A stretch of DNA of 64,000 nt, from contig OZ252006.1 in the NCBI GenBank assembly GCA_965247175.1, forward strand, positions 1,674,001-1,738,000, given 5' to 3'. Of this stretch, positions 1 to 9,677 are shown piece after piece; the first letter of the stretch is position 1, and each line of letters starts with the position of its first letter. The notes beneath the pieces are model-generated. The model was given only the letters and a program-made list of their open reading frames with translations, searched no databases and was not told the DNA's origin. The DNA comes from JANQMX01 sp965247175 (GTDB taxonomy: Bacteria > Pseudomonadota > Alphaproteobacteria > Kiloniellales > DSM-21159). The position numbers were made by a program, and so were the translations under genes.

Positions 1-1593
<1,593 letters not shown>

Positions 1594-1930
1594 GACTTCA
1601 AACATCCCAAACCAAGCCCCGGCTAAGAGACCGGTCCAAGACATCCGAATATCCTAGGACCAAACGCAGACATGCGTGGCACCCGTCCACCCAAACCTCC
1701 CGCAAACAGACAAAGACAAACCATCAAAGACAGCCCATCCCCGTCCGCCGCAAAAAGACAGACAGACAGACACCTAAGACATATCAGCTGATCAGCCCAA
1801 TAAAGGCCAACCGCCAACACATCCCTTCCATTCATAACAACTTGTCAAATAACCCAAGCGCCTTACCGGCCACTTGACCGAAAAAAGCTCCCCCCACCGC
1901 TCCTCGGAGCGGTCGCTGGTCGCAATTCCC
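1594..1930 (-). promoter_or_regulatory. rrn: rrn operon leader and promoter region
   Basis: This gene-free stretch lies between the terminator of the preceding operon and the 16S gene, so it must hold the rrn promoter and leader. The only near-consensus element I see is TTGACA on the minus strand (complement of 1843-1848); no convincing -10 box follows at 16-18 bases, so the promoter position is uncertain. A 7-bp-stem inverted repeat at 1896-1913 (ACCGCTC/GAGCGGT) lies further upstream. The leader also contains a short AGAC/GTCT tetranucleotide run near 1756-1772. A 70-residue frame here has no support. Confidence 0.4.
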
Positions 1931-1960
1931 GGGAAGAAAAGCGCCGCGTTCGAGCGGCGC
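1931..1960 (-). terminator. Rho-independent terminator of the 2.0-9.5 kb operon
   Basis: Read on the minus strand, a perfect 7-bp stem (GCGCCGC/GCGGCGC, loop TCGAAC, plus-strand 1941-1960) is followed directly by TTTTCTTCCC. It lies 100 bases beyond the stop codon of the last gene of the nine-gene minus-strand operon and before the rrn promoter region, so it would isolate the rRNA genes from the upstream operon. Confidence 0.75.
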
Positions 1961-2060
1961 GAGGCGTTATCTATGCATCCGCCACGGCCTTGTCCAGAGA
2001 AAAAATTACGGGCGTGTCATATTTCTTTGCAGGGCCATTTTCACTGCCACGCCGCCTGGC

Positions 2061-2486
2061 TCAGAGCAGCCCCAAGGTCCGCAGATCGCGCAACATCTCC
2101 GGCGGCATATCGGCGAGATCGCCGGTCTCAGCCGTGATATCCGGCGGAGCATCCTTCGGCTCCAAATAGCGCCAGCCTTGGAAGGGACGATGCGCGCGCG
2201 GCGCCACCCGCACCAACGTCTGCTCCAAGTGCAGGACCGCCCAGCGGCGCCCCTCGCCGCCGTCATCGTCCTCGCTGGTGATGTCGGCGAGCGGCTGACG
2301 GGCGCTGACGATGCCCTTGATGACCCAGTAGATCGAGCCGCCCTCGAGCAGCGCCTCCTTCCTCTTCGGCATCATGCGGGTGCGGTGAACGATTCGTCCG
2401 GTCGCCGCCAAGCGCCCAGCCTGCCAGGACGCGAGGCTCTCCACGCTTTCCGAACCGACCGAGAGCTTGATGAGGTGCAGTGTCAC
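2061..2486 (-). CDS. DUF1489 family protein
   Basis: The 141-residue protein matches the DUF1489 family as I know it: an N-terminal VTLHLIKLSVG segment, the middle block RTRMMPKRKEALLEGGSIYW, and the C-terminal FQGWRYLEPKDAPPD. The function of the family is unknown; it is common in alphaproteobacteria. I chose the GTG at 2486 because the family pattern begins there; longer in-frame starts run back into the lyase gene upstream and carry unrelated residues. It is the last gene of the minus-strand operon, 11 bases after the HMG-CoA lyase stop, and is followed by a terminator at 1931-1960. Confidence 0.85.
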   Translation of the reverse strand: MTLHLIKLSVGSESVESLASWQAGRLAATGRIVHRTRMMPKRKEALLEGGSIYWVIKGIVSARQPLADITSEDDDGGEGRRWAVLHLEQTLVRVAPRAHRPFQGWRYLEPKDAPPDITAETGDLADMPPEMLRDLRTLGLL

Positions 2487-2497
2487 AATCCGTCTCG

Positions 2498-3409
2498 CTA
2501 CGCAGCCTTCGCCAAGGCGACGCGGGAGACCGGCTGCCGGCCAAGCGCCCGGCAAATGAACCAGGCTGTCTCGATCAGTCGGTCGAGGTCGACTCCGCTG
2601 TCCATACCGAGCCCGTTCAGCATGTAGACCACGTCCTCGGTCGCAACGTTGCCGCTCGCGCCCTTGGCGTAGGGACAGCCTCCAAGACCGCCCACCGCGG
2701 AATCGATCACCCGCACCCCCTCCTCCAGGCAAGCATAGATGTTGGCGAGCGCCTGGCCGTAGGTGTCGTGGAAGTGGAGCGCCAAGGCCGACAGGGGCAC
2801 GGCTTCGGCCACTTGCAGCAGCATGCGCCGCGCCGCCTCCGGCGTGCCGACGCCGATGGTATCGCCGAGGGAAATCTCGTAGCAGCCCATGGTGTGCAAC
2901 GCCGCCGCGACCTCGGCCACCTTGGCAGGGTCAATCGCGCCCTCATAGGGACAGCCGAGCACACAGGAGACATAGCCGCGCACGGCAACGCCGTCTCCTT
3001 GCGCCGCTTCGACGACCGGCTGGAAGCGCTCCAGGCTCTCGGCGATCGAGCAGTTGATGTTCTTCTGCGAGAAGCTCTCGGAGGCCGCGGCGAACACCGC
3101 GATCTCTTCAACTCCAACGGCGCGGGCACGCTCGTAGCCCTTGACGTTGGGGACCAAGACAGGATAGCGACGACCGGGTCGCCGCGCGATGCCGGTCAGC
3201 ACCTCGGCACTGTCGGCCATTTGCGGCACCCACTTGGGAGACACGAAAGCGCCCGCTTCGATCACGGACAGGCCGCAGTCGGCAAGCCGGTCGATCAGAG
3301 CCAGCTTAACGTCCAGGCCGACGCTCTCCGGCTCGTTCTGGAGGCCGTCGCGCGGGCCGACCTCGACGATCTTCACCGTCTCGCCGGCGAGGCTGGCATC
3401 TCCTGTCAC
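2498..3409 (-). CDS. mvaB: hydroxymethylglutaryl-CoA lyase
   Basis: This enzyme cleaves 3-hydroxy-3-methylglutaryl-CoA to acetoacetate and acetyl-CoA, the last step of leucine degradation. The 303-residue TIM-barrel protein has the catalytic RDGLQNE motif at residues 20-26 and the conserved GGCPYAKGASGN block carrying the active-site cysteine near residue 236. The GTG start overlaps the stop of the carboxylase gene upstream (GTGA), which indicates translational coupling. The methylcrotonyl-CoA carboxylase alpha subunit just upstream supports the leucine role rather than a role in ketogenesis or mevalonate metabolism. Confidence 0.95.
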   Translation of the reverse strand: MTGDASLAGETVKIVEVGPRDGLQNEPESVGLDVKLALIDRLADCGLSVIEAGAFVSPKWVPQMADSAEVLTGIARRPGRRYPVLVPNVKGYERARAVGVEEIAVFAAASESFSQKNINCSIAESLERFQPVVEAAQGDGVAVRGYVSCVLGCPYEGAIDPAKVAEVAAALHTMGCYEISLGDTIGVGTPEAARRMLLQVAEAVPLSALALHFHDTYGQALANIYACLEEGVRVIDSAVGGLGGCPYAKGASGNVATEDVVYMLNGLGMDSGVDLDRLIETAWFICRALGRQPVSRVALAKAA

Positions 3410-5430
3410 GACGCCTCCCCTGACACAGCCGAGGCTGCGTCCGCCTCGATGGCCACCAGCTCCACACCCTCCTCGACCTGATCGCCTTCCGCCACTTGAA
3501 GCGCGGCCACAACGCCGGCCATGGGCGCCTTGATGCTGTGCTCCATCTTCATGGCTTCGAGGACGAGAAGAAGCTGGCCGGCTTCCACCGCCTCGCCCAA
3601 GGACACGGCCACCTGCGTCACCCGACCAGGCATGGGAGCGCTGAGATGCCCGGCGCCGCCGCTGTCCTCGCCGTGGCCGCCCAGCGGGTCGACGAGTTCC
3701 AGGCGCTGCGTCCAGCCGAAGCCGGAGAGGGTCAGCCGCGCCCCATCCCAGACGACATGCACCCGATGCTGGACACCGTCCAAGCCAGCCAACACCGCAC
3801 CATCGCCGAGGTCTCTGGCCGTGGCTTCGATGGTTTGCTGGCCGACGCGAATGGCGTAACCGTCGCGGTCATAGTGGAGCTCGATCTCTTCCGTGTCGGC
3901 ACCTTGCCGGAAGCGGATCAGGCGGCGGGTGCCGCCGTTGAGTCGCCAGCCGCGGGCGTCGGCCCAGGGGCTGTAGGGGTCCTCGGTCAGCGCGGCACTC
4001 TCCGCCGCCTGCCGCGCACGCAAGAGCTGTTCGGCCAAAGCACCGAGGGCCAAACGCTCTTCCTGACCTGGGCCCGTCTCGCGCAGCAAGCTGTCGGCAT
4101 GGCGCGCCAGAAAGCCGGTATCGAGCGTTCCGGCACGGAAGTCCGGATGCCGCAAGGCCGCCGCAAGGTAGCCGAGGTTGCCGTTCAACCCGGTGAGCCG
4201 GCTGTCCGCCAAGGCGTTCGCCAAGCGCGCCAAGGCCTCACCTCGATTTGCGCCATGCGCGATGACCTTGGCGATCATCGGGTCGTAGTAGGGCGTGATC
4301 TCATCGCCTTTGACGACGCCGCTGTCGACGCGCAGTCCGGGTCGGTCGTTCGGCAGGCTAAGGCTGCTCAGCCGCCCGGTGGTCGGCAGGAAATCGTTGG
4401 CGGGATCTTCGGCATAGACCCGCGCCTCGACCGCATGCCCATCGATTGAGAGGTCCGCTTGCTCGAAAGGCAGTGCCTCACCGGCCGCGATGCGCAGCTG
4501 GCAAGCCACAAGGTCGAGCCCGGTGATCATTTCGGTGACCGGGTGCTCGACCTGGAGGCGCGTGTTCATCTCCATGAAGTAGAAGGCGCCGCCCTCGGCG
4601 ATGAACTCGACAGTCCCGGCACCGACGTAGCCGACCGCCTCGGCGGCGGCCACGCCCGCGGCGCAGAGCGTCTCGCGCTGCTCTTCTGTGAGGCCCGGCG
4701 CCGGCGCCTCCTCGATCACCTTCTGATGACGCCGCTGCAGCGAGCAATCGCGTTCGAAGAGATGCAGGGTCTTGCCGTGGCTATCGGCCAGCACCTGCAC
4801 TTCGATATGTCGCGGACTGCCCAAGTACTTCTCGATAAGCACGCGGTCGTCGCCGAAGGCGGCGCTTGCCTCCCGCTTGGCCGCGCCCAGCTCCGCAGAG
4901 AAGTTTTCGGGTGCCTGCACCGGCCGCATGCCCTTGCCGCCACCGCCGGCCGAAGCCTTGATCAGAACGGGATAGCCGATGTTGGCAGCTTCCTGCGCCA
5001 GATGTTCCGGGTCCTGATTTGTACCGTGATAGCCCGGCACGAGGGGCACCCCGGCCTTGGCCATGATCGCCTTGGCCTCGCTCTTTGAGCCCATGGCGCG
5101 GATAGCGGCCGGCGGCGGGCCGACGAAGATCAAGCCCTCGGCAGCGCAGGCTTCAGCGAAGTCGGCATTCTCGGACAAGAAGCCATAGCCCGGATGGATG
5201 GCCTGTGCGCCGGCGCGTTTCGCCGCCTCGAGGATGGCATCGATGCGCAGGTAGCTCTCGGCCGCCGGCGCCGGCCCGAGGCGCAGCGCCAGATCGCTTT
5301 GCAGCACGTGCTGCGCGTCTGCGTCCGCATCGGAATAGACGGCGATACAACGCAAGCCCATGGAGCGGGCGCTGCGCATGATGCGGCAGGCGATCTCGCC
5401 GCGATTGGCTATGAGCAGACTATCGAACAA
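3406..5430 (-). CDS. mccA: methylcrotonyl-CoA carboxylase, biotin-carrying alpha subunit
   Basis: The 674-residue protein has a biotin carboxylase N-terminal domain (about 1-110), an ATP-grasp domain with GGGGKGM at 162-168, a C-terminal biotin carboxylase domain to about 445, and a biotinyl carrier domain ending in AMKM, with the biotinylated lysine near 628. It carboxylates biotin using ATP and bicarbonate for conversion of 3-methylcrotonyl-CoA to 3-methylglutaconyl-CoA. The start is a TTG three bases after the CBS gene stop. The beta subunit is not next door but 35 kb away (40.7-42.3 kb). The substrate is inferred from the HMG-CoA lyase and methylglutaconyl-CoA hydratase in the same operon; a propionyl- or geranyl-CoA enzyme is less likely. 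Equivalent to liuD. Confidence 0.92.
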   Translation of the reverse strand: MFDSLLIANRGEIACRIMRSARSMGLRCIAVYSDADADAQHVLQSDLALRLGPAPAAESYLRIDAILEAAKRAGAQAIHPGYGFLSENADFAEACAAEGLIFVGPPPAAIRAMGSKSEAKAIMAKAGVPLVPGYHGTNQDPEHLAQEAANIGYPVLIKASAGGGGKGMRPVQAPENFSAELGAAKREASAAFGDDRVLIEKYLGSPRHIEVQVLADSHGKTLHLFERDCSLQRRHQKVIEEAPAPGLTEEQRETLCAAGVAAAEAVGYVGAGTVEFIAEGGAFYFMEMNTRLQVEHPVTEMITGLDLVACQLRIAAGEALPFEQADLSIDGHAVEARVYAEDPANDFLPTTGRLSSLSLPNDRPGLRVDSGVVKGDEITPYYDPMIAKVIAHGANRGEALARLANALADSRLTGLNGNLGYLAAALRHPDFRAGTLDTGFLARHADSLLRETGPGQEERLALGALAEQLLRARQAAESAALTEDPYSPWADARGWRLNGGTRRLIRFRQGADTEEIELHYDRDGYAIRVGQQTIEATARDLGDGAVLAGLDGVQHRVHVVWDGARLTLSGFGWTQRLELVDPLGGHGEDSGGAGHLSAPMPGRVTQVAVSLGEAVEAGQLLLVLEAMKMEHSIKAPMAGVVAALQVAEGDQVEEGVELVAIEADAASAVSGEAS

Positions 5431-5433
5431 GGC

Positions 5434-5871
5434 TCAGGCCTCTGCTGGCTGCTGGTTCTCGGCCGTCGGGCCAGCCTCCGGAAGGTATGCAAAAACCAAG
5501 TCCTTGAGGGTGACCAGGCCGGCCAGTTGTCCCTTCTCCATGACCAGCGTGCGCGACACTCCAAACCGGGTGAGCAAGCGAACGGCGTAGCGAATGTCCA
5601 TCTCCGTATCGACGGTGATGACCGGCTTGGACATGATCTCGTACACGCTGACCCGCTGCGGCGAGCGGTCGGGCGCGATCACCTTCTCGGCAATGTCGTG
5701 CACCACCACCAGACCGTACTCGTCGCCTTCGTGTCGGCGTTCAATCACAAGAGAGCTGATGGCGTGGCGGCGCATCATGTCCATCGCCTGGGCAACGCTC
5801 GCCAGTCCGGCGATCGTCTTGGGCTCCGGCCGCATGGCTTCGCGGACCGGTCGGTAGGTCGCGACACTCAT
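5434..5871 (-). CDS. CBS-domain pair protein
   Basis: The 145-residue protein is essentially two CBS domains (about 8-70 and 78-133), with the second containing IMSKPVITVDTEMDIRYAV. CBS pairs bind adenine nucleotides and often gate transporters or channels. It overlaps the PII-like gene by four bases (ATGA) and precedes the carboxylase by three bases. There is no other domain, so it probably acts in trans on a partner; the membrane proteins encoded just upstream in the operon are the obvious candidates. That partnership is an inference from gene order. Confidence 0.88.
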   Translation of the reverse strand: MSVATYRPVREAMRPEPKTIAGLASVAQAMDMMRRHAISSLVIERRHEGDEYGLVVVHDIAEKVIAPDRSPQRVSVYEIMSKPVITVDTEMDIRYAVRLLTRFGVSRTLVMEKGQLAGLVTLKDLVFAYLPEAGPTAENQQPAEA

Positions 5872-6218
5872 ATCTCGTCCTCGATCTCTTGCCGCAAGGC
5901 AGGCATCTGCGTGCCTAGGCCGATGACATCTTCAATATCGATCTGAAAGGCGACACCGCTGCCCGGCTCGCCATCGAACTGCCCGGCCTCCCCGATCGCT
6001 TCGAGAATGCGCCGGCTCATATGCTCCTCCACCAACAGCAGCACGACATCGCTTTGACCGGTCAAGGTCAGGCCGAAAAAGGTCTTGGGCGGATCGAGTC
6101 CTTCGCCGCGCGCGTTGGTGATCACCGTGCAACCGGTGGCGCCGGACTTGCGGGCAACCTCCAGTATGTCATCCGTCTTCTCGTCGGCGATGATGGTGAC
6201 GATCAGCTTGAACTTCAT
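5868..6218 (-). CDS. PII-like signalling protein
   Basis: The 116-residue protein starts with the ferredoxin-like strand KFKLIVTII, then GATGCTVITNARGEG in the place of the PII T-loop base, and ends with a GVAFQIDIEDVIGL block like the last strand of PII/CutA-type proteins. The T-loop is short and lacks the uridylylated tyrosine of GlnB/GlnK, so it is a PII-like protein and not a nitrogen PII. Such proteins usually bind adenine nucleotides (some with bicarbonate) and regulate a transporter encoded next to them. Here the neighbours are two DUF1538 membrane proteins upstream (17-base gap) and a CBS-pair protein that overlaps its stop codon. The ATG at 6218 was chosen because the PII fold begins there. 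Confidence 0.85.
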   Translation of the reverse strand: MKFKLIVTIIADEKTDDILEVARKSGATGCTVITNARGEGLDPPKTFFGLTLTGQSDVVLLLVEEHMSRRILEAIGEAGQFDGEPGSGVAFQIDIEDVIGLGTQMPALRQEIEDEI

Positions 6219-6235
6219 GTCGGCTCCGCCCTTTC

Positions 6236-7024
6236 TCAGCTCGCCTCGTTGTCCCGGGCGGCCTTTCGGCGCGTGTTCCTCCAAGTGCTGAACTGCGCGT
6301 AGGCCATGACCGTAATCATCGGAAAGAGGCTGGCAAGGGCGATCAGGCCAAAGCCGTCCAGCACCGGGCTGCGGCCGGGAACCGTCGCAGCCAAGCCAAG
6401 CCCCGTCGCCATCACCAAGGGGACCGTGACCGTCGAGGTCGTCACCCCGCCCGAGTCGTAAGCCAGCGGAATGATCATGCGCGGCGCGAAGAAGGTCTGA
6501 ATGACCACCAGCACGTAGCCTACGACCATGTACATCACCAGCGGCGTGCCGGTGACGATGCGAAAGGCCCCGACGGCGATGCTGAGGCCAACACCGACAG
6601 CCACTGCAAGACGCAGCCCCCAAGGCTTCAAGGTGCCGCCGGAGACTTCGCCCGCTTTCAAGGCAACCGCGATCAATGCCGGTTCCGCCACCGTCGTTGC
6701 GAAGCCGATGGCCGCCGCGAAGGCATAGACCCAAAGATAGGCGGTCCAGTCGACCGAGGCTCCCTCGGCCACTCCAATCACCTCGGGGGATGTCAATTGC
6801 CGCGCCATGGTCTCCCCAAGCGGAAACAGGGCCCGCTCCAGGCCTAGCAGAAAGAGGCTGAGCCCCAAGACGACATAGGCGAAGCCGATCGCGAGCCGCA
6901 CCGGGTTGGGCGGAACCTTTCGCAGCACCGCGAACTGAAAGGTGAGCACAATGAAAGCGATCGGGAGGACGTCGATGATCGTTGCCAGCAGCGAGTCCAA
7001 GAAGTCCGTCAGCAACGCCGGCAT
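6236..7024 (-). CDS. DUF1538 membrane protein (second copy)
   Basis: The 262-residue protein is almost entirely hydrophobic, with about seven predicted membrane segments. It carries two motifs diagnostic of the DUF1538 family: TTVAEPALIAVA near residue 100 and YDSGGVTTSTVTVPLV near residue 195. The same two motifs occur in the adjacent protein at 7028-7801, so the pair are paralogues, likely the two halves of one transporter. The motifs are glycine-, serine- and threonine-rich and interrupt membrane segments, as in substrate-binding re-entrant loops. The transported substrate is unknown. The gene starts four bases after the other copy ends and is followed by the PII-like gene. Confidence 0.85.
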   Translation of the reverse strand: MPALLTDFLDSLLATIIDVLPIAFIVLTFQFAVLRKVPPNPVRLAIGFAYVVLGLSLFLLGLERALFPLGETMARQLTSPEVIGVAEGASVDWTAYLWVYAFAAAIGFATTVAEPALIAVALKAGEVSGGTLKPWGLRLAVAVGVGLSIAVGAFRIVTGTPLVMYMVVGYVLVVIQTFFAPRMIIPLAYDSGGVTTSTVTVPLVMATGLGLAATVPGRSPVLDGFGLIALASLFPMITVMAYAQFSTWRNTRRKAARDNEAS

Positions 7025-7027
7025 CGC

Positions 7028-7801
7028 CTAGATCACCATCCCGTAGACCAGCACGAAGGCGATGGGCGTGAGGCTGGCAAAGGCGATGAGGCCGAAACCG
7101 TCGGTCAGCGGATTGCGGCCGCGTATGGCCGAGGCCAAACCGATGCCAAGCGCGGTCACCAGCGGCACCGTCACCGTCGATGTCGTCACGCCACCGGAGT
7201 CATAGGCGATGCCGACGATCTCCGCCGGCGCCACGAGGGTCAGCGTGACGATCACGAGGTAGCCGCCGATGATGATGAAATGCAGCGGCCAGCCCTTGAG
7301 AATGCGCAGGACCCCGAGCACGAGCGCCGCGCCGACCGCCAAGGCCACGGTGTAGCGCAGCCCGTCCGCGTAGTCCTCCATGGCGTCCTCGCCGGAGGCA
7401 ATCACACCGGCTTCGGCCATGGCTTCGGCGGCTTCGCCGGCGACCGCGATCAAGGCCGGCTCGGCCACCGTCGTTCCAAAGCCGAGCCCGAAGGCGAAGA
7501 CCAGGAGCAGCCAGAGATTGCCCTTGCGCGCGAAGGCGTCCGCCATGGATTCACCCAAGGGAAAGAGCCCCATCTGCAAGCCCTGAATGAAGAGGGCCAG
7601 CCCGAGCATCACCATGACCAAGCCGGTCAGAATCTCTTGCCAGTTTGGGAAGGGCTCTTGGATGACGAAGATCTGGAAGAATGCGATCACCCCGATGATC
7701 GGGAGCAGATCGCGCAGCGTGCCCAGCACCAGCAGCACAAAAGAACGAACGCCCTTGGTGGCGGCCAAGACCGCGTCTTGACCTCGGCCACGGTCAGGCA
7801 T
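7028..7801 (-). CDS. DUF1538 membrane protein (first copy)
   Basis: This 257-residue membrane protein is a paralogue of the one encoded immediately downstream. It has GTTVAEPALIAVA near residue 107, YDSGGVTTSTVTVPLV near 200, and LFPLGESMADAF near 80, matching LFPLGETMARQL in its partner. Its C-terminal NPLTDGFGLIAFASLTPI also has a counterpart (SPVLDGFGLIALASLFPM). The start overlaps the end of the channel gene by eight bases. The family has no established function that I can name; a channel-like or secondary-transporter role for the heteromer is inferred from the topology and the PII-like/CBS neighbours. Confidence 0.85.
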   Translation of the reverse strand: MPDRGRGQDAVLAATKGVRSFVLLVLGTLRDLLPIIGVIAFFQIFVIQEPFPNWQEILTGLVMVMLGLALFIQGLQMGLFPLGESMADAFARKGNLWLLLVFAFGLGFGTTVAEPALIAVAGEAAEAMAEAGVIASGEDAMEDYADGLRYTVALAVGAALVLGVLRILKGWPLHFIIIGGYLVIVTLTLVAPAEIVGIAYDSGGVTTSTVTVPLVTALGIGLASAIRGRNPLTDGFGLIAFASLTPIAFVLVYGMVI

Positions 7802-8723
7802 CGGGAGGCCCCTTGTGGCTGCGGGCGTAGCCGAGGATCTCGTTGAAGCCGAAGAGCAGCAGCAGAACGCCGACGACGATCTGAACGGCGACCAGTGCCT
7901 GGATGATAGGGCTTGCCGGAACGATGTCGCCGTAGCCGACGGTGCTCAGGGTGATGATCGAGAAGTAGAGGCTCTCGATGAAGGTGATCTCGGTCGGCGT
8001 GCCGCGCACCACAAACTGCGGCGACTCCGACAGACGGTCAGCGATCCGGTAGAGGCAGGCGAAGATGATGACGTTCAAGGTGTAGAACGTCGTGAACGCG
8101 TAGACTGGCGCAAGCAGGCCCTTCACGCGCGTGAAGAACTCCTCGAACGCCAAGCCGGTGCGGAGCAGGAAAATGGAGATGTCCTGGCTGACGCAGAAGA
8201 CCAGCATGCCGATCAGCACCATCGCCCCGAGGAAAAGCTCGTCGTAGTACTGCTCGGGGGTTACGACGTGGCGCACCAGGCTGGTCGAGAAGGCAATGGC
8301 CACGAGGGGCGCGATCCAGAGAAGGAATCGGCCATAGCCGCTCTGCTTCTGCCGCTCCTCCCCACTCAAGACAAAAGCGCGTATCGTGTCGCGCTGATAC
8401 CAGCAGCCGAGGATCAAGCCGACCAAGGGCGCCGCGAAGCCGGTATAGGCCTCCCAGAATTCAATGTGGTCGGCGAAATTGAGCTTGGCGAGAAAGACGA
8501 AGATGCAGGTGTAAACAGCCAGGGCATTGGCCAGTGCCAGGCTGAACAAGCGGCTGCTTGGAAAGAGAAAGAAGAAGAAGGAAACGGTCAATACGACCGC
8601 CGGCAGCATGAAATAGATGAAGCGGGAGACGGCCGTTGCTGCGCCGAAGGCGATCAGCAAAAGAAGGGTGAGCGTGAAAATCACCGCGGGCAGATAGCCC
8701 TTTACCGGCGGGTGGGCGGTCAT
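7794..8723 (-). CDS. K+-channel-like membrane protein
   Basis: The 309-residue protein has several N-terminal membrane segments (roughly 10-30, 33-55, 60-80, 90-110, 130-150, 165-185, 205-225) followed by a pore helix and the potassium selectivity filter TVGYGD at 261-266, then a final membrane helix. The C-terminal tail is short (about 20 residues) with no RCK/TrkA-N domain. This fits the ion-channel superfamily (Ion_trans_2). It lies five bases after the hydratase gene and overlaps the first DUF1538 gene, so the channel is co-translated with the putative transporter pair. Whether it conducts K+ is untested. Confidence 0.88.
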   Translation of the reverse strand: MTAHPPVKGYLPAVIFTLTLLLLIAFGAATAVSRFIYFMLPAVVLTVSFFFFLFPSSRLFSLALANALAVYTCIFVFLAKLNFADHIEFWEAYTGFAAPLVGLILGCWYQRDTIRAFVLSGEERQKQSGYGRFLLWIAPLVAIAFSTSLVRHVVTPEQYYDELFLGAMVLIGMLVFCVSQDISIFLLRTGLAFEEFFTRVKGLLAPVYAFTTFYTLNVIIFACLYRIADRLSESPQFVVRGTPTEITFIESLYFSIITLSTVGYGDIVPASPIIQALVAVQIVVGVLLLLFGFNEILGYARSHKGPPDA

Positions 8724-8728
8724 CAGCT

Positions 8729-9535
8729 CTACGCGTCCCGCCAGCTTGGCGTCCGCTTCTCAAGAAAAGCGCTCAAGCCCTCCTGTCCCTCCTCCGAGGC
8801 GCGAATGCGCGCAATGCGCTCCGCCGTCTCCTGCCGCAGAGCAGCGTCTGGGGGACGCGAAGCTACGGACGCGATCAGGTCCTTGGCTTCCTGAACCGCG
8901 AGCGGCCCGGTGGTCAGGATATCCGCGATGATCGAGTCGGCCGCAGCTTCCAAGCCGTCATCCGCGACCACCTCATGCGCCAACCCCAAGGCCAAGGCCT
9001 TCTCCGCCGAGAAGCGCTCCGCCGTCAGGAAGTACCGCCGAGCGGCGCGGGCCCCCATGGCGGCAACGACGTAAGGCGAGATCACCGCCGGGATGAGCCC
9101 GAGCTTCACTTCGGACAGGCAAAAGGTGGCGCGCTGCGCCGCAATGGCGATGTCGCAGCAGGCGACGAGGCCGACTCCGCCGCCGAAGGCCGCGCCCTGC
9201 ACCAATGCCAGAGTCGGCTTCTTCAAGCTGTCGAGCCGGTGCATCAGTTCGCCGAGCGCCGCAGCATCGCGCAGGTTTTCGGCTTGGCCGTAGCCGGCCA
9301 TGGCCCGCATCCAGTTGAGGTCGGCACCGGCTGAGAAGGATTTGCCACTGCCGCTCAGGACGACCACGCGAACCCGCGCATCGCGCTCCAAGTCGTTCAA
9401 CGACTCGGTCATCTGCGCGATCAGCGCATCGTTGAAGGCGTTGTGCACCTCCGGCCTGTTCAGCGTCAGGCGAGCAACGCCATTGCTCTCGACCTGGCAG
9501 ATAAGCGCTTCACGCGGCACGCTGTCGGACGTCAA
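8729..9535 (-). CDS. liuC: methylglutaconyl-CoA hydratase (enoyl-CoA hydratase family)
   Basis: The 268-residue crotonase-fold protein has the oxyanion-hole segment SFSAGADLNWMR (about 67-78), the second oxyanion block GAAFGGGVGLVACCDIAIA (about 114-132) and SEVKLGLIPAVISPYV. The ADLNWM signature is typical of the leucine-pathway hydratase that converts 3-methylglutaconyl-CoA to HMG-CoA. The start is a TTG preceded by a good GGGAGG at five bases. It is the first gene of the nine-gene operon, with HMG-CoA lyase and the carboxylase alpha subunit downstream, which supports the assignment over a generic fatty-acid hydratase. Confidence 0.88.
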   Translation of the reverse strand: MTSDSVPREALICQVESNGVARLTLNRPEVHNAFNDALIAQMTESLNDLERDARVRVVVLSGSGKSFSAGADLNWMRAMAGYGQAENLRDAAALGELMHRLDSLKKPTLALVQGAAFGGGVGLVACCDIAIAAQRATFCLSEVKLGLIPAVISPYVVAAMGARAARRYFLTAERFSAEKALALGLAHEVVADDGLEAAADSIIADILTTGPLAVQEAKDLIASVASRPPDAALRQETAERIARIRASEEGQEGLSAFLEKRTPSWRDA

Positions 9536-9677
9536 ACAAGCCTCCCGGTCTCTCCGTCTTGTGATTCGAAGCGGACTCTGCCCTATGCAGTTGCCCTGTC
9601 ACAAAAGTTTGCGATTCGTCATTCTAAGCTGCTTTGTCTGACCGTGCATCATCGGCGCCAGGACAGGGAGAGGACAG

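Noticed and set aside
1843..1848. TTGACA as a firm rrn promoter
   Set aside because: No convincing -10 box follows at 16-18 bases, so it is listed only as part of a region with low confidence.
2480..3481. Long plus-strand frame opposite HMG-CoA lyase
   Set aside because: It is the antisense shadow of a well-supported lyase gene and has low-complexity, Arg/His-rich composition.
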